DNA of 64,000 nt from Neobacillus terrae (GTDB lineage: Bacteria; Bacillota; Bacilli; Bacillales; Cytobacillaceae), in NCBI RefSeq assembly GCF_011393025.1, contig NZ_JAAOEO010000001.1, forward strand, positions 248,001 to 312,000, written 5' to 3'. The notes beneath the pieces were generated by a model, which did no database searches, was not told the DNA's origin, and saw only the letters and a program-made list of their open reading frames with translations. Both the position numbers and the translations under genes were made by a program. Of the stretch, positions 50,775 to 59,533 are shown piece after piece. How positions within the stretch are numbered: the first letter of the stretch is position 1; every line of letters starts with the position of its first letter.

Positions 50775-51493
50775 TAATCTTGTTTATTATTTAATTCCGC
50801 TTCATGAAGTGCGGCTTTTTTCTTGCTTCTTCTCTTCAGCTGGTAGCCGATAAATACGATATATAAAGGTACAGCAATATAGATAAAGTATGGCATTTGT
50901 GCCCGTTCATTTTTAAAGATAATAAATATTAGATATCCAAGCAGTGCGGTAATGATTGTTCCATATTTAGGCAGCGGAACGCTTTTTAAACTAGGGATTT
51001 TATATTTACTTACCATTAAAAAGCACAGCGCCATAAATGAGATATTGATGATAATATCAGGTATCCATTTAGTAAGCATGACGACCAGTGTTAAAATCCC
51101 GCCTGCTGCTGTAATAGGTACGCCGGTAAAATATTTAATTGAGCTCTTTGTGTTTACATTAAACCGTGCAAGACGGAAAGCACCGAACAACGGAAATAAA
51201 CCTGCCACAATAAGGCCAATCAGCCCATATTTTGAAAAAGAAACATAATAGGCAAGAATCGCTGGAGCCACACCAAAGGTCACCACATCTGCAAGAGAGT
51301 CTAGCTCTTTGCCGATTTCGGAATGGGCATTTAGCATCCGTGCCAATCTGCCGTCCATACTGTCGAGCATCATCCCTATCAATACGAGAAGGGCGGCATT
51401 TCGGAAGTCGCCGTTTGCAGAAAAAACCACCGATAAAAATCCGCAAAATAAATTGCTTAGCGTGAATAAATTAGGAATTCCTCTTCTAATCAT
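50774..51493 (-). CDS. pssA: CDP-diacylglycerol-serine O-phosphatidyltransferase
   Basis: 239-residue membrane enzyme of phosphatidylserine synthesis. The CDP-alcohol phosphotransferase motif D-G-x2-A-R-x8-G-x3-D-x3-D is complete (DGRLARMLNAHSEIGKELD then SLAD). The N-terminus NLFTLSNLFCGFLSVVF and later YFTGVPITAAGG are typical of PssA. No decarboxylase gene (psd) lies beside it, unlike in B. subtilis. Confidence 0.93.
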   Translation of the reverse strand: MIRRGIPNLFTLSNLFCGFLSVVFSANGDFRNAALLVLIGMMLDSMDGRLARMLNAHSEIGKELDSLADVVTFGVAPAILAYYVSFSKYGLIGLIVAGLFPLFGAFRLARFNVNTKSSIKYFTGVPITAAGGILTLVVMLTKWIPDIIINISFMALCFLMVSKYKIPSLKSVPLPKYGTIITALLGYLIFIIFKNERAQMPYFIYIAVPLYIVFIGYQLKRRSKKKAALHEAELNNKQD

Positions 51494-51631
51494 TTTAAAA
51501 CCTCAAATCATGAATAATAATTGCATTCTAAAATTGGGTTTATTAGCTTACTTTGCCATTATACCCGATACTATCCATGATAACACATTTCATAATGGGA
51601 ATTAATAAGGCTAAAGGAAAAGCATAATATT

Positions 51632-52240
51632 TTAAGAGTGAGACTCTTGTTTTGCAGTTTCCTCCACTTTCTTTGATGCAAGTCCCCCAGATAGGATAAA
51701 TTTCATGGCCTCTTCAGGTTTCACATCGATTACTTCCACATCATCCTTTGGAAAAAGAAACGTAAAACCAGCCATCTGAAACGTTTGCGGAACATATACT
51801 GCAACATGATCTGCAAGGGGCTGATAAAAAGCTTCAAGCTGCTCTGAGGTAATAAATCCAATGCTTTTCATTGAAGTGCCTGGCATGGTGACGAGTACCA
51901 CCTTAGAGAACGACTTTTTGTCTCCCAAAAAGGATTGGACAGTGTCCTTAATAATGCTGTAAATGGTTTTAACAAAAGGTATTTTTTCAAGCAGTCTATC
52001 GATTAACTCGATAATTTTTCCGGTAAAAAACCTTGTTGAAAGCCAGCCCAGCACAGTGATTAAAGCAAGAGTAACCAAAAGGCCGATACCGGGTACATAG
52101 CCATGCTTCATATGCTGCCTTAAGACATTGCCAAGCAGGCTATCCAAGAACACAAAAATTTTATAAATTACATAAAAAACTAAAAGTATTGGAACAAAGG
52201 TTAAGATTCCATTGATAAAATTTCTTAAAATAAACTTCAT
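51632..52240 (-). CDS. DUF502 membrane protein
   Basis: 202 residues with two N-terminal membrane helices (ILTFVPILLVFYVIYKIFVF and GIGLLVTLALITVLGWLSTR), followed by IPFVKTIYSIIKDTVQSF and MPGTSMKSIGFITSEQ, the DUF502 core. The family is widespread and unassigned. The start has AGGAGA upstream, and the gene follows the SGNH hydrolase gene by 11 bp on the same strand. Confidence 0.87.
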   Translation of the reverse strand: MKFILRNFINGILTFVPILLVFYVIYKIFVFLDSLLGNVLRQHMKHGYVPGIGLLVTLALITVLGWLSTRFFTGKIIELIDRLLEKIPFVKTIYSIIKDTVQSFLGDKKSFSKVVLVTMPGTSMKSIGFITSEQLEAFYQPLADHVAVYVPQTFQMAGFTFLFPKDDVEVIDVKPEEAMKFILSGGLASKKVEETAKQESHS

Positions 52241-52251
52241 GTATGTTTCTC

Positions 52252-53355
52252 CTAATGTTTAATGCCGGAAGGTACAATAATGGAAGAAATGCGAACGGTT
52301 GGCTTTGAGCCGGAGGTCAAATGCGTTCCTGCCCCTGTATTGATAAATTCTATCCGGTGTTTGCTGCTGTCCAGATTGCTCGCAATAAATAAATGCCTTT
52401 CTCTTCCAAAGGGCCACCATGTTGAAATGCTGGCAGAATATTTACCGTCTATATAGACATTCATTCTGCCTCCTTTTGCATGGCGAAATACTGTTACCCC
52501 AACTGAGTTTCCGTAAAAGTCATACTCCAGACGCCCGTCCTTCTTGCTGCTTATATAATAGGCTCCTCGGCGGTAGAATTCCTTTCTTAAAACTGGCTTA
52601 TTAATATAGTTATAGGAAATCTCTGTTCCAGAACTCATAGGAGCGACCATAGTTTTGGGAATGATTTTTTGGCTGACTGCCTTGCTTGTAAATACCTTGA
52701 ATAACTCATCAGCGTATAGGCGATAGCCTTCAGGATTTGGATGAACCATGTCTCTGGTTAAATTTTCAACCGGAATCCCAGACAAGCGAAAGGGCTCCCT
52801 CATATCCACATTTGTTGCCTGATATTGCTCGGAAAGCATTTTAATCGTATCGGCAAATTTGGGGTATTGCAGGCAGCTCTCAGTAATAGTCACAATCTCA
52901 GCCTTGGGGTATGTCTTTTTTATATCACGGATAAGCTTTTCGTAATAAAAAGAGAACTGGCGTGCAGTCATATACTTTCTATCATTTTCGCCAAATACAA
53001 TGAAGGCTAGGTCAATATCTGCATTTGGTTTTTCTTTTTGAAATTTAACAATACCTTCAAAGGCTGTTGCCCCGCTTTGAACGATTGGATAATGAATGGC
53101 TGAGGCGTGGTAGTGATGATAAATCTGGTTTTCCCATTGAGCAAACCAGGTTTGTGCCGGTACTCTTGCGCCGGAACCCCTGCCAATACTGTCACCGACA
53201 ATTATGTATTGATATTTTTGCCCTGACTGGATCTTTTGATAGATATTTTTCCCCTTTAATTCGTCTCCTTTTGCTTTCGTAATCCCATTAATATAAAAAA
53301 TGATCCCAGAGACCATAAAAAAAACAAGTATAACGGATAAATATTTTCGATTCAA
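52252..53355 (-). CDS. Secreted SGNH/GDSL hydrolase
   Basis: 367 residues with an N-terminal signal-anchor (YLSVILVFFMVSGIIFYING). The SGNH domain has IIVGDSIGRGSG (Ser), VFGENDRKYM (Asn) and MVHPNPEGYRLYADEL (Asp/His block). A C-terminal ~110-residue beta domain (LEYDFYGNSVGVTVFRHAKG and MNVYIDGKY) resembles a carbohydrate-binding or esterase accessory module. It is likely an O-acylhydrolase acting on wall or capsule polymers. It is upstream of the DUF502 gene. Confidence 0.82.
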   Translation of the reverse strand: MNRKYLSVILVFFMVSGIIFYINGITKAKGDELKGKNIYQKIQSGQKYQYIIVGDSIGRGSGARVPAQTWFAQWENQIYHHYHASAIHYPIVQSGATAFEGIVKFQKEKPNADIDLAFIVFGENDRKYMTARQFSFYYEKLIRDIKKTYPKAEIVTITESCLQYPKFADTIKMLSEQYQATNVDMREPFRLSGIPVENLTRDMVHPNPEGYRLYADELFKVFTSKAVSQKIIPKTMVAPMSSGTEISYNYINKPVLRKEFYRRGAYYISSKKDGRLEYDFYGNSVGVTVFRHAKGGRMNVYIDGKYSASISTWWPFGRERHLFIASNLDSSKHRIEFINTGAGTHLTSGSKPTVRISSIIVPSGIKH

Positions 53356-53533
53356 TGAAACTTCCTCCCGAGATGACTGAATATATGAATCATGACAATT
53401 TTACCGGAAAAAAATTACCATTTAAAGCGGACAAATGGACTATTTATTAGTAGCTATTCAATTATCCGGTTGTTTAACATTTTTTGTTGATTTTGCACCA
53501 AAAAGGAAAGCTTCCTTGAAGATCCATCGCAGG

Positions 53534-53553
53534 GACAGGCACTTTTGCCTGTC
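53534..53553. repeat. Short GACAGGCA hairpin
   Basis: GACAGGCA-CTTT-TGCCTGTC, a perfect 8-bp stem, of the kind often scattered in Bacillus intergenic DNA. It lies in the 632-bp gap 53356-53987, in which no gene could be supported. Confidence 0.5.
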
Positions 53554-53873
53554 ACGAGGCGTTCGCTACAATCAAAAAAATAAAACAGTCTATTTAGTAA
53601 ATATCCTTTCTATAATTGAACCAAAAACTTTCAATTTTTTGAAGGGGACTAAAATGCTTTACTGTTTAAGTTTGTTTTAACATATTTTATTGTTTTTAGA
53701 TGAATATCACAAGGTAAAAAAATCTTTGTTCATAGAATTTTGTGAGTGTACAAAAAAAACCCGGTGGCTAGAGGAGAGGATTCCAGTGAGTAGAATTTAA
53801 TTACTAATTTAAAGCACCTATTGATGGTGTTTTTTATAAGTAATTTTATGTCAGAATTATTTTAAAACTAACG

Positions 53874-53917
53874 AAACACGAACATTAATAAATTTTAATA
53901 AAAGTTAATTCGTGTTT
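53874..53917. promoter_or_regulatory. Inverted repeat next to the oxidoreductase promoter
   Basis: Arms AAACACGAA (53874-53882) and TTCGTGTTT (53909-53917) are perfectly complementary across 26 bp and end 3 bp before the -35 element. The position suits an activator or repressor site. No regulator is identified. Confidence 0.45.
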
Positions 53918-53920
53918 TTG

Positions 53921-53950
53921 TTGACTTTCCGCTTGTTATCTTGATATATT
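53921..53950 (+). promoter_or_regulatory. Sigma-A promoter of the FAD oxidoreductase gene
   Basis: TTGACT (53921-53926) and TATATT (53945-53950), 18-bp spacer; the ATG lies 38 bp further on. Confidence 0.6.
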
Positions 53951-53987
53951 TACCTTTGGAAATGTAATTTATGCTAGGGGGAAATGG

Positions 53988-55457
53988 ATGATGGAAACAA
54001 ATTATGATGTGATTGTGGTTGGTGCAGGGCCAGCAGGGATTTTCACTTGTTATGAATTAACTCTGAAAAAACCGGAGGCTAAGATACTGCTGATTGATAA
54101 AGGCCATGACATCTATAGAAGAAATTGTCCGATTTTACAAAAGAAAATTGAAAAATGTCCCCCAGCTGCGGGAAGAAAAGAGTTTGCCGGATGTCTGCCT
54201 GCCTGTTCCATTACAAATGGTTTCGGTGGAGCAGGTGCATATTCTGATGGCAAATTTAATATAACAAGTGAGTTCGGGGGATGGATGACCGATTATCTAT
54301 CGAATTCCCAAGTAATTGATCTGATTAAATATGTCGATGAAATTAATTTGAGTCACGGTGCTACTCAAAGTATTACAGATCCGCTCACTGATAAGGTAAA
54401 AGAAATTGAGCGCAGGGGATATGCTGCCGGACTCAAGCTTCTTCGTGCACAGGTCCGCCACCTTGGAACTGAACAAAACCTTGAAATTATGAAAAGCATA
54501 TATGAGTATTTAAAAACTAAAATAGACATGGTTTTTGGAACAGAGGTCGATGATTTAATGACTGAGAGAACCTCTGCCGGCCATAAAGCAACAGGCATTA
54601 AATTAAAGGACGGCCGTATGATCTCAGCTGAGAAGGTCGTAATATCTCCAGGGCGTGATGGATCAGCATGGCTTACCAAAATCTTAAAATCCAGACGCCT
54701 TCGTATGATGAATAACCAGGTTGATATTGGCGTAAGGGTTGAGACATCAAATATCGTCATGCAGGAAATTAACGAACATTTATATGAAGGGAAATTTGTC
54801 TTTAATACATCTGTAGGGACAAGAGTAAGGACCTTCTGCAGCAATCCTTCCGGACACGTCGTGGTAGAAAACCATTCGGGTATTATGCTTGCCAATGGCC
54901 ATGCTTATAAAGATCCAAAGCTGGGCAGCCCAAATACTAATTTTGCTCTGCTTGTTTCACATACGTTTTCCGAGCCTTTTGACAAGCCGAATGAATATGC
55001 CCATGAAATTTCGCGCCTTGCCAACAGTCTTTCCAATGGAGGCTTGATTGTTCAAAGATACGGTGACCTTCTAAAAGGCAGGAGATCAACAGAAAAACGA
55101 ATTAAAGAGGGATTCTTGGAGCCGACTATGAAGGAAGCTGTACCGGGAGACCTGGGACTTGTCCTTCCATATAACACGCTGAAAAGCTTAATTGAAATGA
55201 CAGAGGCCCTAAATGAAGTATCACCAGGACTTGCTTCCGAACATACTCTTTTTTACGGAGTTGAAGCGAAGTTTTACTCTGCAAGGCCAAAAGTTAATGA
55301 TCGGTTCGAAACAGAAATCGGCGGCCTTTATGCTGGAGGCGATGGTGCAGGTGTGACACGCGGTCTTGCTCAGGCCAGTGCCTGCGGTGTTTGGATTGCC
55401 AGGGATATTATTGAAAAAACAGCAAACCAGCCGGCAAAGGAAACGGTACTGGTATAG
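53988..55457 (+). CDS. FAD-dependent oxidoreductase (COG2509 type)
   Basis: 489 residues. The N-terminal FAD loop is DVIVVGAGPAGIFTCYELTL, followed by ILLIDKGHDIYRRNCP and a Cys-rich stretch (EKCPPAAGRKEFAGCLPAC). GGAGAYSDGKFNIT and the C-terminal GGLYAGGDGAGVTRGLAQAS are typical of the uncharacterised dehydrogenases of COG2509. It is cytosolic; its substrate is not known. The ATG has AGGGGG 6 bp upstream. It is monocistronic, with its own promoter. Confidence 0.85.
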   Translation: MMETNYDVIVVGAGPAGIFTCYELTLKKPEAKILLIDKGHDIYRRNCPILQKKIEKCPPAAGRKEFAGCLPACSITNGFGGAGAYSDGKFNITSEFGGWMTDYLSNSQVIDLIKYVDEINLSHGATQSITDPLTDKVKEIERRGYAAGLKLLRAQVRHLGTEQNLEIMKSIYEYLKTKIDMVFGTEVDDLMTERTSAGHKATGIKLKDGRMISAEKVVISPGRDGSAWLTKILKSRRLRMMNNQVDIGVRVETSNIVMQEINEHLYEGKFVFNTSVGTRVRTFCSNPSGHVVVENHSGIMLANGHAYKDPKLGSPNTNFALLVSHTFSEPFDKPNEYAHEISRLANSLSNGGLIVQRYGDLLKGRRSTEKRIKEGFLEPTMKEAVPGDLGLVLPYNTLKSLIEMTEALNEVSPGLASEHTLFYGVEAKFYSARPKVNDRFETEIGGLYAGGDGAGVTRGLAQASACGVWIARDIIEKTANQPAKETVLV

Positions 55458-55557
55458 TTATAGAATAGGAATTTGGTCCGCTGAGTGCGGGCCTTATTTT
55501 TTTCTAATTATAAATCTGTTAGGATAAGGATAGTTTCTTATTATAGGGGGATATTTT

Positions 55558-56534
55558 ATGCTGCCAAGAAGACTTGCTCCAGGGGATGAAATTAGGGTAA
55601 TTGCACCATCCACTAGCATGGCTGTTGTAAAAGGAAAACAGGTTGATATTGCCATTGATCGTTTAAATAATCTTGGATTTACCGTTACTTTCGGAAAAAA
55701 TGTTTATGAGCATGATGAATTTTTTAGTACGTCAATAGAAGATCGAATAGAAGACCTACACGAAGCCTTCCGGGATACAAACGTGAAAGGAATATTAACG
55801 GCACTTGGCGGATATAATGCCAATCAGCTATTGAAATACATAGATTATGATTTAATAAAAGACAATCCTAAGGTCTTTATCGGCTTTAGCGATATAACAG
55901 CATTGAATCTTGCTTTCTATCAAAAGTCGAACTTAATCTCCTATTCAGGCCCCTTATTTTCAACCTTTGGGATGAAGATAGGGTTTGATTATACCTTACA
56001 GTCCTTCTTAGAGGCTGTAACCAATGATGCCCCATATGAGATAGCACCTTCTGAAACCTGGAGTGATGACCTATGGTACCAGGACCAGGAGTCTCGTGAG
56101 TTTATTAAGCAGGATGGATATCTTGTCCTTCAGAAAGGAAAAGCGGCAGGCAGGTTAATTGGAGGGAACCTCGGAACCATTAGCCTGCTGCAAGGGACAG
56201 AATATATGCCATCTCTTGAAAATTCCATTCTTTTTATTGAAGATGATGATGAATCACATCCACAGCTATTGATCGTCAGCTTCAATCCCTGCTGCACCTC
56301 CCTCATGCAAAAGGGATAAAAGGAGTACTAATTGGCAGGTTTCAAAAGGGCTCGAATATGACGGAAGCTGCCCTTAGAAAACTTATAGCGGGGAAAAAGG
56401 AGCTTTCGGGTATACCAATAATCGCAAACGTTAATTTCGGGCATACCCAGCCAATTGCCACTATCCCCATTGGGGGAAAAGCCTCAATGGAAGCTAGTAA
56501 AGATGGGACCACTATTTTTATAGAACAAATATAG
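55558..56534 (+). pseudogene. LD-carboxypeptidase (S66), single-base frameshift
   Basis: S66 peptidase of the LdcA/MccF fold: LAPGDEIRVIAPSTS at the N-terminus, ALGGYNANQLL, the Ser nucleophile in FIGFSDITALNL, and ENSILFIEDDDESHPQL. At 56268-56270 the frame breaks: CTATTGATCGT should read CTATTTGATCGT to continue as FDRQLQSLLHLPHAKGIKG, then LIGRFQKGSNM and NVNFGHTQPIATIPIGG to TAG at 56532-56534. The first frame stops at 56319 after 253 residues. One base is missing; a base-calling error in a T run is possible. The intact protein would recycle or trim murein peptides. Confidence 0.82.
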
Positions 56535-56540
56535 TTAAAG

Positions 56541-56572
56541 CAGGCATCTATTTCAGGTGCCTGTCTTTTTTT
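56541..56572 (+). terminator. Rho-independent terminator
   Basis: CAGGCATC...GGTGCCTG stem followed by TCTTTTTTT, just after the LD-carboxypeptidase stop. Confidence 0.8.
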
Positions 56573-56664
56573 ACGAAATAACGAAAGATTGAAGTTTTCC
56601 TTTCATACAATTTAATAAATTGTCCTGAACAAAAGCTGAGAAAGTGCCATCTAAAAAGTAAGGA

Positions 56665-56694
56665 AAAGCCTGGCCGATGCCCGGCTTTCTTTTA
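56665..56694 (+). terminator. Second hairpin, terminator-like
   Basis: AAAGCC-TGGCCGATGCCC-GGCTTT, extendable inside to GG/CC pairs, followed by CTTTT. It lies 65 bp before the aminotransferase gene and may insulate that operon. Confidence 0.6.
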
Positions 56695-56758
56695 CCTGAT
56701 TTTCGTATTAGGCAGGCTTTATCTCTGCTTGGTTTTTTTATAGGAAGGAAGGGTTTTT

Positions 56759-58114
56759 GTGGAGCTGTCATATTTAATAAAGCCGGACCTCGAGGAAAAT
56801 TATCCGATAATTGATTATGGATCAGGTGTCTTTTTATTTGATAAGCAAGGAAAAAAATATCTGGATGCTTCTTCCGGAGCGGTTACTGCCAATATTGGAC
56901 ATGGAGTCAAGGAGATCATTGAGGCTATGGATGAACAGGCCCAAAAGGTCTCCTTTGTATACCGTTCCCAGTTTACTAGTGAACCAGCTGAAAAGCTTGC
57001 CGGAAAAATTGCTGCAATGACACCTGGTGACTTGAATTGGTGTTTTTTTGTCAACAGCGGTTCAGAGGCAACAGAAACAGCGATGAAAATGGCCATTCAG
57101 CATTGGCAGGAAAAGGGCATCCACACCAAAATGAAGGTTCTCTCAAGATGGGTCAGCTATCACGGCATTACGCTTGGAGCTCTTTCGATGTCAGGACATC
57201 CTGCCAGAAGAGCAAGATTTGTGCCGCTGCTGGATGATTTTCCTGTTATACATCCTCCTTATTGCTACCGCTGTCCGTATGGCCAAAAAGCCCCTGAATG
57301 TAATTATTTATGTGCACGGGAGCTTGAGGGCGCTATTGCAAGAATCGGTGCAGACAAAATCGCCGCCTTTATAGTGGAGCCAGTTATAGGGGCAGCAGGC
57401 GGGGCGATTGCTCCTCCAAAAGGATATTTAAAAACCATTAAGGAAATCTGCGACAAAAATGACATTTTACTCATTGCTGATGAGGTCATGACCGGCTGTG
57501 GCAGAACTGGAACAATGCTGGCTTCGGAGCAATGGGAGGTAATCCCCGATCTTGTAACCTTCGGAAAAGGATTAGGGGCAGGTTATGCTCCAATCGCAGC
57601 AGCGGTGGCGAGTGAAAAAGTAATGGAACCCATCCTCAAAGGGACCAAATCCGTTATGAGCGGCCACACCTTAAGTGCAAATCCTCAAGCTTGTGCCACT
57701 TCACTGGCCGTACTTAACTATCTTGAAAAAAATAAAATTATTGAAGATGTAGAGTGCAAAGGTGTTTACCTCAAAAATTTGTTAAACAAGTTAAAAAACC
57801 AGTTTCAGTATATTGGTGATGTTAGAGGTAAGGGTCTTCTGCTTGGATTGGAATTTGTTAAGGACAAAACAACGAAAGAACCCTTCCCTCGTACTCTTCA
57901 AGCCACAAATCAAATAGTTAAACTGGCACGAGATAAAGGATTGCTCATTTATCCGGCAGGAGCTGGGATTGATGGGATAAACGGGGATGCCGTCATTATT
58001 GCCCCACCTTTAAATATTACAAAAAGAGAAATGGAACAGCTCGGTGCTTTATTAAAGCAGACTTTGGAAGCCTTTGAAAAAGTCGCGGCAGCACATGATC
58101 CCGCCGGTCAATAA
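56759..58114 (+). CDS. yodT: Class III aminotransferase, YodT-like
   Basis: 451-residue PLP enzyme. Motifs are FVNSGSEATETAMKMA, VSRW-type SRWVSYHGITLG, IVEPVIGAAGGAIAPPKGY, ADEVMTGCGRTG and the PLP Lys in VTFGKGLGAGYAPIAA. The Cys-rich insert YCYRCPYGQKAPECNYLC is typical of YodT. In B. subtilis yodT lies with kamA and yodP-yodS in a sigma-E operon for lysine/beta-lysine breakdown. GTG start with an AGGAAGG site. It is the first gene of a six-gene operon. Confidence 0.85.
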   Translation: MELSYLIKPDLEENYPIIDYGSGVFLFDKQGKKYLDASSGAVTANIGHGVKEIIEAMDEQAQKVSFVYRSQFTSEPAEKLAGKIAAMTPGDLNWCFFVNSGSEATETAMKMAIQHWQEKGIHTKMKVLSRWVSYHGITLGALSMSGHPARRARFVPLLDDFPVIHPPYCYRCPYGQKAPECNYLCARELEGAIARIGADKIAAFIVEPVIGAAGGAIAPPKGYLKTIKEICDKNDILLIADEVMTGCGRTGTMLASEQWEVIPDLVTFGKGLGAGYAPIAAAVASEKVMEPILKGTKSVMSGHTLSANPQACATSLAVLNYLEKNKIIEDVECKGVYLKNLLNKLKNQFQYIGDVRGKGLLLGLEFVKDKTTKEPFPRTLQATNQIVKLARDKGLLIYPAGAGIDGINGDAVIIAPPLNITKREMEQLGALLKQTLEAFEKVAAAHDPAGQ

Positions 58115-58141
58115 AATTGGCCTGCCAATGGAGGTAAGAGA

Positions 58142-58840
58142 ATGGAAAACCTTTTTGGGAAAATAGCCGAAGTCGATCAGGTCATGAGTTTTTTTCATGA
58201 TAACATGGTGCTTATGTTTGGAGGCTTTGGAGGAGTGGGTTCACCTCCGCTTCTAATTGATGAGATCTTGGAAAAGGGTGTTAAGGATTTAACCCTTATA
58301 GGAAATGATACTGGTTTTCCGCATATCGGAATTGGAAGGATCGTCAGCCAGGGGAGAGCAAAGAAAGTAATCGCCTCCCATATTGGCTCGAATCCTATAG
58401 CAGGAAAGCTAATGACAGAAGGGAAAATGGAAGTGGAGTTTTCTCCGCAGGGAATTTTAGCGGAAAGAATTCGGGCGGGCGGAACAGGGCTGCCAGCTAT
58501 TTTAACGGACATAGGGCTCGACAATGAAATGGTTTCAAACGGAAAATCCCAGTTTGAACTGAATGGCAAAAAGTATTTAGTAGAAACAGCGCTAAAAGCT
58601 GATGTTGCTATTGTTTATGCCAAAAAGGCTGATAGTTTTGGAAACCTGGTTTATGACAAAAGTGCACGTAATACAAACCCTCTTGTGGCAATGGCGGGGG
58701 CAATAACGATTGCGGAGGTGGAGGAGATCGTTCCAGTCGGCTATCTTGATCCCGAGGAAATCGTCACTCCAGGAGTCTTCGTGGACTACGTCATACAGTC
58801 GGGAGGGGTGAATTGGAAATGGGCATGGGAATCGAACTAA
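58142..58840 (+). CDS. yodS: CoA-transferase subunit A, YodS-like
   Basis: 232 residues: MLFGGFGGVGSPPLLIDEIL is the CoA-binding N-terminal loop, followed by ASHIGSNPIAGKLM, FSPQGILAERIRAGGTGLPA and YAKKADSFGNLVYDKSARN. This is the alpha subunit of a 3-oxoacid CoA-transferase (AtoD/ScoA type); YodS/YodR act on a 3-keto acid from beta-lysine, by family knowledge. It overlaps the subunit B gene by 28 bp. Confidence 0.88.
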   Translation: MENLFGKIAEVDQVMSFFHDNMVLMFGGFGGVGSPPLLIDEILEKGVKDLTLIGNDTGFPHIGIGRIVSQGRAKKVIASHIGSNPIAGKLMTEGKMEVEFSPQGILAERIRAGGTGLPAILTDIGLDNEMVSNGKSQFELNGKKYLVETALKADVAIVYAKKADSFGNLVYDKSARNTNPLVAMAGAITIAEVEEIVPVGYLDPEEIVTPGVFVDYVIQSGGVNWKWAWESN

Positions 58841-59484
58841 GGAACCGGATAGCGAGAAGAGCCTCCGATGAAATTCGAAATGGAATGGTAGTAAATCTGG
58901 GAATTGGTATCCCGTCCCTGGTACCAGAGTTTCTTCCGACGGATATGAGAGTGATGTTTCATGCAGAAAACGGCATTCTTGGCATGGGGCCCAGCCCTGC
59001 TGTCGGGGAGGAAGATGAGAATTTATGTAACGCTGGCGGCTTCCCGGTTACTCTTATACCGGGAGGATCCTATTTCGACAGCTCCCTTGCCTTTGGTATG
59101 ATTCGGTGCGGGAAAGTAGACCTCACCATTCTTGGATCCCTCCAGGTCAGTGAAAAAGGAGACCTTGCCAATTGGATTGTACCAGGTAAAAAGGTCCCCG
59201 GGATGGGCGGCGCTATGGAGCTTGCCCAAAAAGCAAAAAAGGTCATCGTTGTCATGAACCAATGTGATAAAGCAGGAAATCCCAAAATTGTTTCTTCCTG
59301 TACATTACCGCTTACCTCAGCTGAATGTGTGGATTTGATTATTACAGAACTAGCTGTTTTTGAAATCAAGAAGGGTAAGCTCTGGCTAAAAGAGCTTTTT
59401 GCCCCTTACGATATACAGACTGTAATTGAAAGGACCGGCTGTGGAATTAATCTTCCTGAACAAATCCGAAAAATTGCTTACTAG
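58813..59484 (+). CDS. yodR: CoA-transferase subunit B, YodR-like
   Basis: 223 residues: MVVNLGIGIPSLVPEFLP, the catalytic Glu in MFHAENGILGMG, GGFPVTLIPGGSYFDSSLAF, and GDLANWIVPGKKVPGMGGAM. It is the beta subunit and forms the active site with YodS. Two starts are possible, TTG 58813 and ATG 58819; both lie behind GGGAGGGG. Translation is probably coupled to yodS. Confidence 0.88.
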   Translation: MEMGMGIELRNRIARRASDEIRNGMVVNLGIGIPSLVPEFLPTDMRVMFHAENGILGMGPSPAVGEEDENLCNAGGFPVTLIPGGSYFDSSLAFGMIRCGKVDLTILGSLQVSEKGDLANWIVPGKKVPGMGGAMELAQKAKKVIVVMNQCDKAGNPKIVSSCTLPLTSAECVDLIITELAVFEIKKGKLWLKELFAPYDIQTVIERTGCGINLPEQIRKIAY

Positions 59485-59533
59485 ATTCAATTGAGAAAGC
59501 ATCTAAAGCTAATTCGCTGGGAGTGAATAAAGA

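Noticed and set aside
53435..53680. An 81-codon frame in the 632-bp gap
   Set aside because: No ribosome site and no recognisable motif; it spans the GACAGGCA hairpin, so it is probably chance.
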